Below, in pieces: positions 19,511-29,810 of a stretch of DNA of 64,000 nt. The translations under genes were made by a program, and so were the position numbers. Every line of letters starts with the position of its first letter. Position 1 is the stretch's first letter. Under the pieces are notes generated by a model. That model worked only from the letters and a program-made list of their open reading frames with translations. It had not been told where the DNA came from and searched no databases. The stretch covers positions 2,270,287-2,334,286 of the forward strand of contig CM044966.1 in NCBI GenBank assembly GCA_024516035.1, written 5' to 3'. The DNA is from Bactericera cockerelli. Taxonomy: Eukaryota; Arthropoda; Insecta; Hemiptera; Triozidae.

Positions 19511-19754
19511 TATAACTTCTCAAACTGGGCGTTTTTGGTAAACGCTACCCTTGGTAACATCCAACCTCTAACCTTGAATATTCTTCCAAGAAAATTAATA
19601 TTTTCTTTAAAAAACCCTAAAATAAATAAATAGACTTACATGTCCCTCTGCAAATCATTTGAAGGGCAATTTATCACTTCAAATTTCAAAGGGATATATG
19701 TATCTACTTGAAAAGGATAGAGAAGGTTGTCAGAACCAAGAAGGATAATAAAAA

Positions 19755-20265
19755 TAACAATATCGCTTTATTAATACTGCCCGAATAGGACAATCAAAGT
19801 CCCATTATTCCAGCAGTAAGACACATTATTAAGTGGTAAAAATCGTAGTCACTGTGGCAGAGCGAGTTAGCGCGCTAGGCATTGCACACATGGTGACCTG
19901 GGTTCGATTCCCAGCGGGGGAGGATTTTTTCTGCTCTGTACTTGGATGTTCGGGGTCCACTCATACCTCGTGAGGAAAAATGAGTAGTTACTTGTATGAG
20001 TAACGACCAGTGGCGGCATTACCAGAGTAAAAAGAAATTAATGTAATAGAATAATTCGAAATGTAAAGGAGGCTCTTAGTAATGCTGCGCTACCCACAAA
20101 AATTGTGAAGAGGCCTTGTGCTTCACCACAAAGAAATTCGTACATACATACAAGTGGTAAAAATCCCAAATGGGAGGATAACTTGTCATGTCCCGACTGG
20201 GTTTCGAACCCACGACTTCTGGAATCTCTGGATTCATTGGGACAGACTAATAGGAGCTATTTTCA
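19755..20265 (-). repeat. SINE-D split by SINE-B
   Basis: The D tail complement (19755-19844) and D head complement (20152-20265) are separated by the SINE-B at 19845-20151. Confidence 0.88.
19845..20151 (+). repeat. SINE-B, complete, with 14-bp target-site duplication
   Basis: Flanked by AAGTGGTAAAAATC at 19831-19844 and 20152-20165. The copy is very close to the one at 2379-2679 across its whole length, including the TACTTGTATGAGTAACGACC variant, so both come from one recent subfamily. Confidence 0.92.
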
Positions 20266-20483
20266 TTTTGTGAGACCGACGAAGCCTTGGAAGTCATTAT
20301 ATGTATAAACAAATAATCAATGAGTTTCATAAAATTGTAAATTATAGAAAGAAATAGGAGTTCGAAAAATAGCTTTTGAAAATTAGGTGAATTAGACTAT
20401 CACCTGGGAATAAACTAAGAGGGGCGGCCTGTTGCCTCTGCAGAAAACTGGAGCACTGATAAATTACTAATTTTTTCGGAGCG

Positions 20484-20690
20484 TCGATGGCAAGTTGAAT
20501 GCACTGTTTCTCGTAGGATCACCGAAGTTAAGCAACGTCCAGTGAGGTGAATACTTCGTGATGCTGGCAGCCGGCCCAACCCAGGCTGGGTGAGGTTAAT
20601 GTGGTTAGCAGGTTTGTGAGTTTCCTGCGAATCGAGGGTAACACCCCCGTCGTGATATGACCATGCATTTGCGAAGTTAAACCAAAAAAA
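20484..20690 (+). repeat. SINE-G2
   Basis: GCGTCGATGGCAAGTTGAAT, TCTCGTAGGATCACCGAAGT, TAAGCAACGTCCAG, then the core and GACCATGCATTTGCG with a poly-A tail. The head is closer to canonical 5S than that of G1. Confidence 0.88.
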
Positions 20691-21171
20691 AAAAACACTA
20701 ATTCTTCATAATTAATTATTATTTTGTATGCAGGTTGCATTGATATTACTTACAATGAAATCATTTAGATTTTAGATGGTCTCTTATCATTGATATAATG
20801 ATATCCTCCAAAATAATTCTCGTGACACAACAGGGCTCATTATTTTTGTGGTTTTTACCTTGTTATAAATTTGCTGAAACTTTTGGATAGAAATCATAAA
20901 ATCAGGCAATGTTTTTGAAGATGGTTTTTATTTCAGTTTTTAGTAAGTAAAGGTTTTGCCTGGATATTAGAAATGAGATTTATAAAAAGAGTTGTGCTTT
21001 TATGAATATGAATATTTGACATAAAAAAATGTAACTTCTACCCCAAACTCAATGTTTACCGTAGACAGACATTATGTTAGTATGATTACTAAATTTTTAA
21101 ATTATTGAAATTAATATGCTAAACACTTAGTACCTAGTTGAAGAAAAAATTAATAATATCAGTTATTATAG
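20691..21171. other. Unannotated AT-rich stretch
   Basis: No frame and no family member recognised. Confidence 0.4.
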
Positions 21172-21515
21172 CCAGCCTCCGTGGTGTAACGGTTGTGACT
21201 ACTGTCCGTAGTCCAGAGATCCTGAGTTCGATTCCCGATTGGAGCAGACTTTCCGCAAAGAAACTTCTGTTCCGTCCGAACATGTGAGGCTGGCAATTCC
21301 GGCTCTACCCAGGCTGGGTGAGGTTAATGAGGGTAGGTGGTACGATTCCCAGCGAATGGAGGGTAAAACCCCCGTCCTGTCTACCTTAAGTTAGGACGTT
21401 AAAACCAAATAGAATCTACGGACATGAAAAGAGCCTAGACATTGGATACGGGCGTCCATATAATCCTCTCACCACCGTGAGGTATCTATCCCTATCTCAC
21501 GGACACGGAATTATT
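21172..21515 (+). repeat. SINE-F with alternative tail
   Basis: F head (GCCTCCGTGGTGTAACGG) and core, but the 3' end is TAGACATTGGATACGGGCGT then CTCACGGACACGGAATTATT. The same tail is at 33730-33840, so this is a true subfamily. Confidence 0.85.
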
Positions 21516-21837
21516 ATTACATAAAATACTAGGCGCGTTGCAGCTAGGACTACGGCGCATTGCGTTCATCGAGGCATGACCGTGCTTGGTGAAAGAGATA
21601 GGTATAGGATTCGGTAGTATTCTTTAAATATTTTCATAGTTATATTTTTACAATATATAAAACACTTCTCCAAGGACATTTTCCCGAGGCAGTGTACTCA
21701 GCACTGAGGCAACCTTACCTCTCTGAACAGCTATATTATGTACTGGTAGTAAACTGGTAGTAAATTATATATTAATTTTTCTCACTTCATAACTCTGGCC
21801 ATCAAATACAGAAATATCTCAATTAAAAGCTCAATTT

Positions 21838-22094
21838 AGCCAGCGTCGATGGCATGTTGAATACACCGGTTCCCTTCAGAACACCGAAATTAAGCGACAT
21901 CCAGCGAGGTTAAGACTTGGATGGGTGACCATTCAAATTCTAATTCTCGTGACGCTGGCTTTTCCCGGCCCCACTCAGGCTGGGTGAGGTCAATGTGAGT
22001 AGCAGGTTTGTGAGTTTCCTGCGAATGGAGGGTAAAACCCCCGTCGTGATATGACCATGGCAGTTGAAAGCGACGTTAAACCCCACTTAAAAAA
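21838..22094 (+). repeat. SINE-G1, complete, with 12-bp target-site duplication
   Basis: Head GCCAGCGTCGATGGCATGTT, CCGAAATTAAGCGACATCC, C-box GGATGGGTGACC; core; GACCATGGCAGTTGAAAGCG; A-tail. Flanked by AAAGCTCAATTT at 21826-21837 and 22095-22106. Confidence 0.94.
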
Positions 22095-22154
22095 AAAGCT
22101 CAATTTTTTTATATTTGACATTATGGATACCGCTCGACCACAACAAGCGACACA

Positions 22155-22224
22155 CACACCCACTCTCTCTCTCTATCTCTCATTCTCTATCTCTCTTTCT
22201 CTATCTCTCTGTCTCTCTCTCTTC

Positions 22225-22270
<46 letters not shown>

Positions 22271-22272
22271 GT
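22155..22272. repeat. (CT)n then (CA)n microsatellite
   Basis: Simple repeat. The open frames across it are artefacts. Confidence 0.95.
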
Positions 22273-22845
22273 GAAACGAATCATTTTACAATACAAGATA
22301 AGATCCCCCAAAAAGTTAGCATTAGCTTAGGGAATGTAATTTTTGTATGTATTAAAAAATAAAATATAAATGTATGCATTTTTTGAAAATCAAAATCAAA
22401 TCAAGATTCATAGGTATAAGATTTTTCTCTGAAATGCCAATAATATATATAATATTAGCATATTTTATAAACCCTGAGTAGTAAGAAAAACCGGTATCAA
22501 TTCCGGGAAGCAAGAATTTGATATAACTCTGGCCTCGTTTATCCGTGGCTCAACATATTATAGTCAAAAGATGCGCTTTGAACTCGTCTATCTTTTGCCC
22601 CCACTTCTACCCCCCTACTTCAATTTCACCCCCCCTCCCCCGGTTTTTCTTACTACTACCCTGCTACGAAAAGTTTCAGGACTGAATCAATGGTCAATTT
22701 TACCTAGCCCCGAGCCGCCATTACTGGACTCTTGTGTTTACAATAATGTAACCACAGATAATTGGATTTCATATTTCAACTCAGAGGTATTAAGATAATG
22801 CTTAAAGTTACTTCTATACAGAGTGTTTCAAATAAATGTGTCACA
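22273..22845. other. Unannotated stretch
   Basis: A C-rich patch (22600-22645) and a CAGAGTGTTTC motif at 22819 were noted. Nothing assignable. Confidence 0.4.
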
Positions 22846-22849
22846 TGAA

Positions 22850-23432
22850 TAACCGACCTGAGTGAGAAGTTGATAAGGCGGCGGACTTGTAACCTGGAGG
22901 TCAATTATAATAAAAAAAGACATGAAAAAAAAATAAGACAATACTTTTTTTTTTTTTTTTTTTAAGTGGGGTTTAACGTCGCTTTCAACTGCCATGGTCA
23001 TATCACGACGGGGGTTTTACCCTCCATTCGCAGGAAACTCACAAACCTGCTACTCACATTGACCTCACCCAGCCTGAGTGGGGCCGGGAAAAGCCAGCGT
23101 CACGAGAATTAGAATTTGAATGGTCACCCATCCAAGTCTTAACCTCGCTGGATGTCGCTTAACTTCGGTGTTCTGAAGGGAACCGGTGTATTCAACATGC
23201 CATCGACGCTGGGCTTAAGACAATACTATTTGCTGCAATCCACCACATACTGAAAAGTACATCGGATTGCAGTAACTATTAAATATTAAATGAAGGATAT
23301 GTATGAATATAAAAATATAATACATAATAAAGTTACTGAAAAAAAAAAAAATGGTTCAAGTCCCAGATTCAGCGTAGACCTAGTAAAGCGAGTTTCAGTA
23401 GTTGTAATATAACGAAATTGATTAACACAAAC
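22850..23432 (+). repeat. SINE-E with large insertion
   Basis: Head part 22850-22905 (ACCGACCTGAGTGAGAAG, GGACTTGTAACCTGGAGGTC) and remainder 23352-23432 (GGTTCAAGTCCCAGATTCAG). The 446-bp insert ends in AATAAAG and a 13-base A run, and itself carries the 5S-SINE at 22946-23215. Confidence 0.75.
22946..23215 (-). repeat. SINE-G1, complete, with 12-bp target-site duplication
   Basis: Flanked by TAAGACAATACT at 22934-22945 and 23216-23227. Tail, core and 5S head are all present. Confidence 0.94.
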
Positions 23433-23709
23433 ATGCAAACTTTTAAAACTTTGTTTTTTTTTTTTTTTTTTTTTTTTTGTCGTTCGGTAGGTGATACCAA
23501 AAATGGAATATTGTTTACTCAGTGCGAATTTGTTGTGCATGCATAACATATAGGAACATGTTTCTCAAAATGTTTGATATTTCCGTATGTTATTATTATT
23601 ATACTATGCTTTATTCGGAGGACAGAGTCTTAATTTTATACTATTAACATTGGTAAATAGTATAAAATTAAGAAATAAAAAACAAATGACAAAATAAATA
23701 AGTAAAAAA

Positions 23710-23985
23710 CGCTTGCATACGAGTCTGCAACCATTGGGACATTTTCATCTTTACTATTCAAGGTCCAAAACCCAACTGACCAAATTTCGTATTGTGCGCA
23801 TGACACATACCTACTCTCTTCTCTCCCTCTACAATTCAATACTTCGCCATTGTGCGCATGACACACACTTTCCCTCTTCTCTCCCTTTACAATTCAATAT
23901 TTCGTTACATAATATCGTTACATAATATCGTTACATAATTTCGTCACATAATTTTGGTTATGTGCCAGAGCAAAGACATGAAAAT
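23710..23985 (+). repeat. K dispersed repeat
   Basis: From CGCTTGCATACGAGTCTGCA to GAGCAAAGACATGAAAATGT. The inverted copy is at 44697-44945. Sub-terminal inverted repeats GACATTTTCAT (23738) and ATGAAAATGTC (23978). It holds two copies of a ATTGTGCGCATGACACA unit. Confidence 0.7.
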
Positions 23986-23989
23986 GTCA

Positions 23990-24060
23990 AAAAGAAATAA
24001 CACTAATGTCCTACCTAAAGGGCGGGGATATTGCCTGAAGCAATCTCTTCCATCCAACTC
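23990..24060 (-). repeat. T1 tail fragment
   Basis: Complement of GGATGGAAGAGATTGCTTCA and the following CGCCCTTTAGGTAGGAC. The stem has a compensated end pair (ATTGCT/AGCAAT read either way with one mismatch). Confidence 0.65.
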
Positions 24061-24331
24061 GTATGTTCTGTTTAACCGAACTTTTCAAGACAACAATAAT
24101 ACATACAAATTATATTTACGGCTAAGCACTGTAGTTTCTGGTAGGCGTTCTCCGCGAAACGACCGTTTCGCTTGGTAAAATAATATAAGTAGAGAAATAC
24201 TTCAAGGGGTTCCCAAGCTAAAACCTAGAAAAAAATCATTTTTTCATTAAAAGCTCTTAAACTCTACAACGTGATCTAAAACTAGGGAATCGACCCGAAC
24301 GGTCAAGTGGTAGATGTCTAAAAATGGGACA

Positions 24332-24965
24332 TCCGAACTGCGGTCATAGAAACATCCGAGCTGCGGTCACGATTTTTTTTTAAATCAAGTGTTGTAGATT
24401 TCACCTAGGCCAGGAAAATGCAGAGCCTTGGGTTAGTCACTTTGTACCTATAAAAAAACATTGAAATATCCTCTTTTTTAAAAATCTTCTTTGGTCTTCC
24501 TTTTTTGTCCCTTATATAATAAGGGGCAGATTGCTTTGCAGAGGATATAATGTCCATACAACCAGCTGAAAACAGTGCTGTGGTTCAGTTCTGAGACTAC
24601 TTATTGGATAATTACATAGACGTAAATAGTAATTTTCCTCCTCACATTTGGGCAGAATTCTCTTGCAATATCTCATGTGAAAGTTTTCATGCAAAATTAA
24701 ATAGCATGTTTTATCACCCTCACCCTAATATCTTCAAACTGGTCGAGGCTCTGGGTGAAGTTCAGACAATGAGCAATATAAAAATTAAATCAACACAAAA
24801 GAAAATAAGGCGTTCTAAAGCTACCACAGATAAAGAGAAATGGATCGGATGGTTTTGAAAAACTAAGATTGCCCCAAAATTTGAACGTGACCGCAGTTCG
24901 GACGCAGTTTGGAAGAAGAAATTTCGGGGGTGACCGCAGATCGGACATTTTGACCGCAGTTCGGA
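24332..24965. mobile_element. MULE-type remnant with doubled inverted repeats
   Basis: Left end: TCCGAACTGCGGTCA at 24332-24346 and TCCGAGCTGCGGTCA at 24355-24369. Right end: the complement TGACCGCAGTTCGGA at 24888-24902, a one-base variant at 24931-24945, and again at 24951-24965. A broken transposase fragment lies between, so ends and content agree. No target duplication was found. Confidence 0.65.
24550..24858 (+). pseudogene. MULE-like transposase C-terminal fragment
   Basis: One frame from ATG 24550 to the stop at 24856-24858, broken by a TGA at 24592-24594. It reads through PPHIWAEF, then CESFHAKLN and HPNIFKLVEAL. The ESFHxxLN block matches the NNxxESFHxxLN region near the end of MULE/FLYWCH-linked transposases common in insect genomes, followed by a helical Lys/Arg-rich end. 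The N-terminal catalytic part is missing, so the fragment cannot be active. The assignment comes from family knowledge, not from a search. Confidence 0.55.
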
Positions 24966-25340
24966 AACTCCGCTGTTGACAAGGTTAAAGACCTTAAAAA
25001 GAGGGGAAAAAAATCATTTTTTTCATTATGAATGTATAAATGTAATTAATACATTTCAACTCTTTTTAAAAATATAGCCACTCACTTCCAATAATATAAT
25101 TATGACAAATTAAAAAAAAAAAAAAAAAATCGAAATTTCTTTCTCTTATGCGATGTGACGACAAAAAAATCAAAAAAAATATTATGATAAATTTGTCCGA
25201 TAAAAATCAAGATAGTGGTTACTGTATTGTATTGTATTGTATTTATTAAAATTCTGCAAGGAAAGTTTACAATCATTTTGCAGATACAAATAATATGATG
25301 ATATAAATAGTTATTAAAAATAAAATATGAAATGAAATTG
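24966..25340. other. Unannotated AT-rich stretch
   Basis: Poly-A (25111-25129) and a short ATTGT repeat (25228-25245). No gene. Confidence 0.45.
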
Positions 25341-25342
25341 AG

Positions 25343-25665
25343 CGCGCGATTGGCTCAGTTTCATTTCATAGTCAGTCAGTGGTTAAGCACTCGCTTGCCA
25401 TGCGGAAGGTCCCGGGTTCGATTCCCCGTGCCGACAAAAATTTGTATTCTTAATTTGGTTACAATTGTTTGTAAGGGATACCGTCCGGTGCGCTCGTGTT
25501 GACCCAGCACCTAAATGGGAAATATTGTGTCTCTTCTCGCCCATCAGAGGGGAGGTATACTACGGGATGGGCAGGCTACTACACAGACCACAAGCGTCTA
25601 CAGTAGCTCCTGTTTCATGGCTACGAAATAAAAAAGGCTGTGAAACACTCATCTTTAAAAAAAAA
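25343..25665 (+). repeat. SINE-A, full length with head duplication
   Basis: GCGCGATTGGCTCAGT, a 22-base insertion, then CAGTGGTTAAGCACTCGCTT, GGTTCGATTCCCCGTGCCG, the body GAGGGGAGGTATACTACGGG and the end TGTTTCATGGCTACGAAATA with an A-tail. Confidence 0.9.
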
Positions 25666-25739
25666 AAAAAAATTACCGAAATTTACGATACGTTCAACAG
25701 AACTCAGAAGCAATAAATGAGAAATTAAATTACTTGATG

Positions 25740-26121
25740 TCTAATTTCTAATCGTTTCTTTAATTCTTTTCTTCTGATGGGTCATTCATAAATGTCAAGA
25801 TCATTTGTCAAAATAATATAATAATATTGGATTAAATTATTTCATTTTTAATTTTTTAGAAAAAATTTTATATGGTGTATTTTTTTAATTTTAATATTCA
25901 TAGATACACTCTATGTGAAAATTGTTCCCAATGCACTAAAGTAAAATTATTCAGAGTGAGAGAACTTTGTAATTGAAAGTCCAATTAAAATAATGATGAG
26001 TGCACTAATTACCTAATCACTAATTACCACTAAGTCGTGCATGGGTGCATCCAAGATACCTAATGCATTTTTGGACTTTTGTTTATATTGTACAGTAAGT
26101 TTTTCGTTTGTTGATTTATAA
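25740..26121. other. Upstream region of the odorant receptor
   Basis: TTTCTTTAATTCTTTTCTTC at 25755 starts a short dispersed repeat that recurs at 51633. No TATA box can be assigned with confidence. An in-frame TAA at 26119-26121 directly precedes the ATG. Confidence 0.4.
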
Positions 26122-26632
26122 ATGAATTTTCCTAGAAATCGTATAAAAAATATTAAAACAAATCTAACAAGAGACATGATACGAACTATGAAAGAACTCA
26201 AAACTAATGTTTACAAATATTTCCGCAACAGACATGCAGCTGTCATCGTTCTTCAAGTTTCGCACATCATGGGTCTCATTTGTCTGCCGAACTTCTACAA
26301 AGATGACTGGAAGAACAAGGTTCATTACATTTACTCGAATATTGTTCATTTGTTTACTTTCATCACTGTGAGCTGCTGGATTGTTGCTTGCTTCAAATAT
26401 TCCATCACAGACAATGCTGAGTGTTGCGTAAGGTTCTTTGAGCTGGTTCTCATCTTGTATCTCTGGGTACAGGCATGTCATTTCAAGTTCTATCTGAAGA
26501 ATGTTCTCCTTATCAATGATTTCTTTGAGCTCACTTGGAGGAGCCATCGCAATGTTGACGTTGTGCTGGTACACGGCCGCTGGGAAATGAAATATATTCT
26601 ACCAATGACAATGCAGTGTGCCATCACATTGA
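26122..26632 (+). CDS. Odorant receptor exon 1
   Basis: Encodes residues 1-170 plus one base. It contains the N-terminus and the first hydrophobic segments (e.g. YIYSNIVHLFTFITVSCW). The frame stays open past the donor to 26709, which could be misread as a separate 195-residue gene. Confidence 0.85.
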
Positions 26633-28579
26633 GTAAGTTATTTAACCAATCTAAATTCAGAGGCACGCTTCCTTTCGGTAGTGAGTTTGAAGAAATGTTT
26701 TACCTTTGAAATATACACTACCAGGTTTGAATTTTCTAACACGAGCGGGTCACACCCACCGCTTCGCCAGGCCATCAGACACACACCACAGCATACACAC
26801 ACACACTTTTTTTAATTAAAGAAAAATGTATTGTATGATGATTTTAATTATATTTTTTCCGAATTCTCATTTCCAGTAATGATCCATCTATTACATCTCT
26901 TGATGCCTCCAACAGAGTCACGATATCAGAAAATAAAAACGATATATCAGTTAAAATACCCAGAAAATATGCTAATTATTCCTTTCTACATACCATTTGT
27001 GGACCCATCTGATCCCAAATATTTTACTGCATTGTACATACAGCAGACATATTTCAGCATTCTCTGTTTGTTCAAGGGATACATCAGTATGTACAACAAC
27101 ATACTAATGTCTCATAATTTCAAAACCATTCATGATATATTGAACAAGTATGCCAGTGCATTGGGAAGAACTCATACGAATGAAAAAGGAGCGAGAGTTT
27201 TCTACACAAACATCTCAAAACGAGAATATGTGGAAGCAAATCTTTCTAAGAAAGAGAATGATATCTTGTGTGGCCAGTACGAATATTTTTATTTGAAGAA
27301 GATAGTTCAGTTTGATCAAGACTTGAGAAAAATCAGAGGAAAGGTGAGTGGGAAATTTTATAGTCAGTATACATTGAGACAATGTCGAAGGTAAATTGGA
27401 GAGCATAGATTTTAAATTTAACAATAAAGTTAGATGTTGCTGTTACTATTACTATTATTATTTTACACTTTATTAGATATAAATGGACATAAAAAATAAT
27501 ACAAATAATTATTTTTACAAAGAAAAAAATGGAAACAATATATCTCTATACAATATAAAACAGATAAAAGGACTACCTACCTACCTATGTTTGTTTGTTT
27601 GTCCGGAGTTGTTTAGCCAAAACGGTAAGAGATAGCGAAAAATGTCTCAGAATTGACCCCCCCCCAAAACCATTATCGCTTTGTCCAGAAAAATTATAAA
27701 AAGTTCAAAAAGGCATTGCTGTCCAGCAGTACGGTTAGTATACAATAAAAATGAAAAAAATTGAAAATATGTATAAAAATATATTATGTTAAACATATCT
27801 AAAGGGCGGGGTTATCGCCTATGGCAATCTCTTCCACCCAACCCTTCTGTTGAAATTGAAATTTATTATATTATTATCTATATATTAGACAATATTTTAA
27901 TGGACTATCTGCTAAATGCAAACTCTCATGTACAAAGAAATGACCAGTAAAAATTCTAGATCTCTTTTTTTTCAGTCTACATAAACATAGATTCGGTTCT
28001 AATGCTTTATTTAGTTTTACAAATAGAAAACTTCGTCCATTTTGTTATCGTCGGGGATGGACCCCATTATGCTCACAGCATTCCCTTTTTGAATTGCCAG
28101 ACTCAATCTTTGATTTCTTATTCTTACGTTACTTTAAAATAATCGATTTATTTTTCATTTTACAGATTGAGAGCCATTTCAAAATGAACTACGTGCTGTT
28201 GAACTTCATGTTCTTCTCGGAGTTATGCATAGCTTTGTATGCATTTTTCATGCCTGGATTACTAACAAAGCCAGATAGACAGTTACTAATAGTAGAAGTA
28301 TCTCTGTTTCTAGTAACATGTGTCTATGTATACATCATGGGAGAAGTTTTCGCGTCCTGTAATGAATCCCTCAGGAGAGGACTGATGAGCAGCCACTGGT
28401 ACAAGTGTTCCAGGCAAACCCAGAAGATGATTCCTCTGATTATTCTAATGAACCAGACCAACAGTTACGTCACAGTAGCGGGGTTGATGCCTTGCGGCTA
28501 CGGTACCATGATATCCATTCTCAAGACAGGATATTCCGTGTTCAACCTTTTGAGAATAAGGAGTATCAAAAAAAATTGA
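26122..28579 (+). CDS. Insect odorant receptor (7tm_6), three exons, complete
   Basis: Seven-transmembrane odorant receptor; in insects these form ligand-gated cation channels with Orco in olfactory neuron dendrites. Exon 1 26122-26632, exon 2 26877-27343, exon 3 28166-28579. Junctions are GTAAGT/CAG (phase 1) and GTGAGT/CAG (phase 0). The spliced frame is 1392 nt, 463 residues and a stop, within the family's usual 380-470. The ATG follows an in-frame TAA. Hydrophobic segments are seen near residues 39-57, 68-91, 103-120, 159-180, 219-240, 334-358, 365-386 and 413-436, one of which may not span. The C-terminus is diagnostic: SSHWYKCSRQTQK (401-413), LIILMNQTNSYVTVAG (417-432), then ISILKTGYSVFNLLR (442-456), matching the 7tm_6 ending (S-x-W-Y ... 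AG ... S-I-L-K-x-x-Y-S-x-F-x-L-L-R). No frameshift or stop. Intron 1 is 244 bp; intron 2 (822 bp) holds a T1 tail with a Helitron. The subfamily and ligand cannot be told. Confidence 0.92.
26658..26718 (+). repeat. Intron 1 segment shared with 4061-4122
   Basis: CAGAGGCACGCTTCCTTTCG through TTACCTTTGAAA. The rest of the intron has a (CA)n run at 26765-26805 and a pyrimidine-rich acceptor. Confidence 0.7.
26877..27343 (+). CDS. Odorant receptor exon 2
   Basis: Encodes residues 171-326. Joining A (26632) to TA (26877) gives Ile171 and keeps IMIHLLHLLMPP continuous with the preceding hydrophobic stretch, which supports the splice. Confidence 0.88.
27462..27845 (-). repeat. T1 tail in intron 2, interrupted by H2
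   Basis: Stem-loop at about 27814-27829 (ATCGCC-TAT-GGCAAT, one mismatch). H2 copy occupies about 27543-27734. Confidence 0.8.
27543..27734 (+). mobile_element. Helitron H2, 3'-deleted copy
   Basis: TCTCTATACAATATAAAACA, CCGGAGTTGTTTAGCCAAAA, CATTGCTGTCCAGCAGTACG, then TTAG/TATACAATAA. The 3' hairpin present at 3961-3980 is lost. Confidence 0.75.
28166..28579 (+). CDS. Odorant receptor exon 3
   Basis: Encodes residues 327-463 and the TGA stop, including the last hydrophobic segments and the C-terminal signature. Unlike many insect receptors, no further small introns split this region. Confidence 0.92.
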   Translation: MESHFKMNYVLLNFMFFSELCIALYAFFMPGLLTKPDRQLLIVEVSLFLVTCVYVYIMGEVFASCNESLRRGLMSSHWYKCSRQTQKMIPLIILMNQTNSYVTVAGLMPCGYGTMISILKTGYSVFNLLRIRSIKKN

Positions 28580-28653
28580 GACCTTGCAATTATTGTTATT
28601 ATTTTTACACTTTATTTTTTCGCAAAACAATCATCAACAACAACAAAAAAAAT

Positions 28654-28659
28654 AATAAA
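28654..28659 (+). terminator. Candidate poly(A) signal AATAAA
   Basis: AATAAA 75 bases past the receptor stop codon. The region is A-rich, so the match is weak evidence. Confidence 0.4.
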
Positions 28660-28690
28660 TTAAAAAGAAAAACTTAGAAGTGTGAACATA

Positions 28691-28985
28691 ATAATAATAA
28701 TAATGCTTTTTCTTTGTGTTATTATGTCACAATTTTAGTGGGTAGCGCAGAATCATAGGACTTTACCACTTTAATTTACAATATCTTGTATTATTTTTTT
28801 GCCTAAGATTCTGCCACTGGTCGCTGCTTCACATTAAAGCAGCTACTCATTTTTCCTCAAGAGGTATGAGTGGACCCCGAACATCCAAGTACAGAGCAGA
28901 AAAAATCCTCCCCCGCTTGGAATCGAACCCAGGTCACCATGTGTGCAATGCCTAGCGCGCTAACTCGCTCTGCCACAGTGACTAC
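28691..28985 (-). repeat. SINE-B, complete, with target-site duplication
   Basis: Flanked by TAGAAGTGTGAACATA at 28675-28690 and 28986-29001. The minus strand reads CACTGTGGCAGAGCGAGTTA, GGTTCGATTCC and the full body. Confidence 0.92.
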
Positions 28986-29034
28986 TAGAAGTGTGAACAT
29001 AAATAAATAAAGATTAATATTAATTTTTATTACA

Positions 29035-29110
29035 ACTATTTTGTAATCCGGGGCGAAGTTAATGCCTCAGGCATTCTCTGCCACTTAACCCCGGATTGTT
29101 ACTCTGCTGT
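29035..29110 (-). repeat. T4 retroelement tail
   Basis: Minus strand: GGTGGCAGAGAATGCC-TGA-GGCATTAAC, TTCGCCCCGGATTACAAAAT. The stem AATGCC/GGCATT lies at 29061-29066 and 29070-29075. A degraded relative is at 37337-37385. Confidence 0.75.
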
Positions 29111-29755
29111 TGTTGCCGAATTCCTAGAATAATCAAACTTTATTATACATTTTAAACGGAACAGAGACATAATAAAATGCACTGGTTATCAACTGTTTCT
29201 CTCAAATTGTAAACAAACAGTCCAGCATCTTTTTTTTGGACAAACAACCGAGTCCCCGACTCGGTTATTTTAAACGGATGTTTTCGGTTTTAAACAGATG
29301 TTCTCGCTTCTGATTAGTTCTCATTCTGCGTTCTTTTGAGAAATGGAATATTAATTCAGAGCGCTAAATTTTGAAACTACATTTAAATTTATTTTTGAGA
29401 TGAGATGAGTTAAGATAAGTACATACATAAATGTACATTTTTCATATTTTACGAAGTTTCCTTATAATGTATCTACATTGTTCTCTATAAGCGATACATA
29501 TCGGACGATTTATCGGTTATAGTGGTTATAGTGAAATACTATTCGAGCAGTATAAATAAAGCGATATTATTATATCATAAACTTTAAAAGATTTAGGGAG
29601 CAGTCAAAGTCTAGTTTCATCCTCAGTTAGACATAGCTCTCAATAGGGAAAAAAGGGAACCTTTTTAAGATACTTTTTTATTTTTCACTTTTGTCACACC
29701 CTGTTGAAAGTGCAATATTACATTTCTACATGAGAATTAATAATCAGCAGTCATA
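29111..29755. other. Mostly unannotated
   Basis: A short hairpin CCGAGTCCCCGACTCGG at 29248-29264 and the last 34 bases of a SINE-D tail (29545-29578). No gene. Confidence 0.45.
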
Positions 29756-29759
29756 CATT

Positions 29760-29778
29760 CTTTTCTCTCTCTACCTCC

Positions 29779-29810
<32 letters not shown>

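Noticed and set aside
26164..26574. 136-residue minus-strand protein
   Set aside because: Antisense shadow of odorant receptor exon 1.
26715..26765. A third Helitron end in receptor intron 1 (GAGCGGGTCACACCCACCGC)
   Set aside because: It is GC-rich and palindrome-like, but no CTRR end or TC start could be placed.
28405..28677. 90-residue plus-strand protein
   Set aside because: Alternative frame of receptor exon 3.
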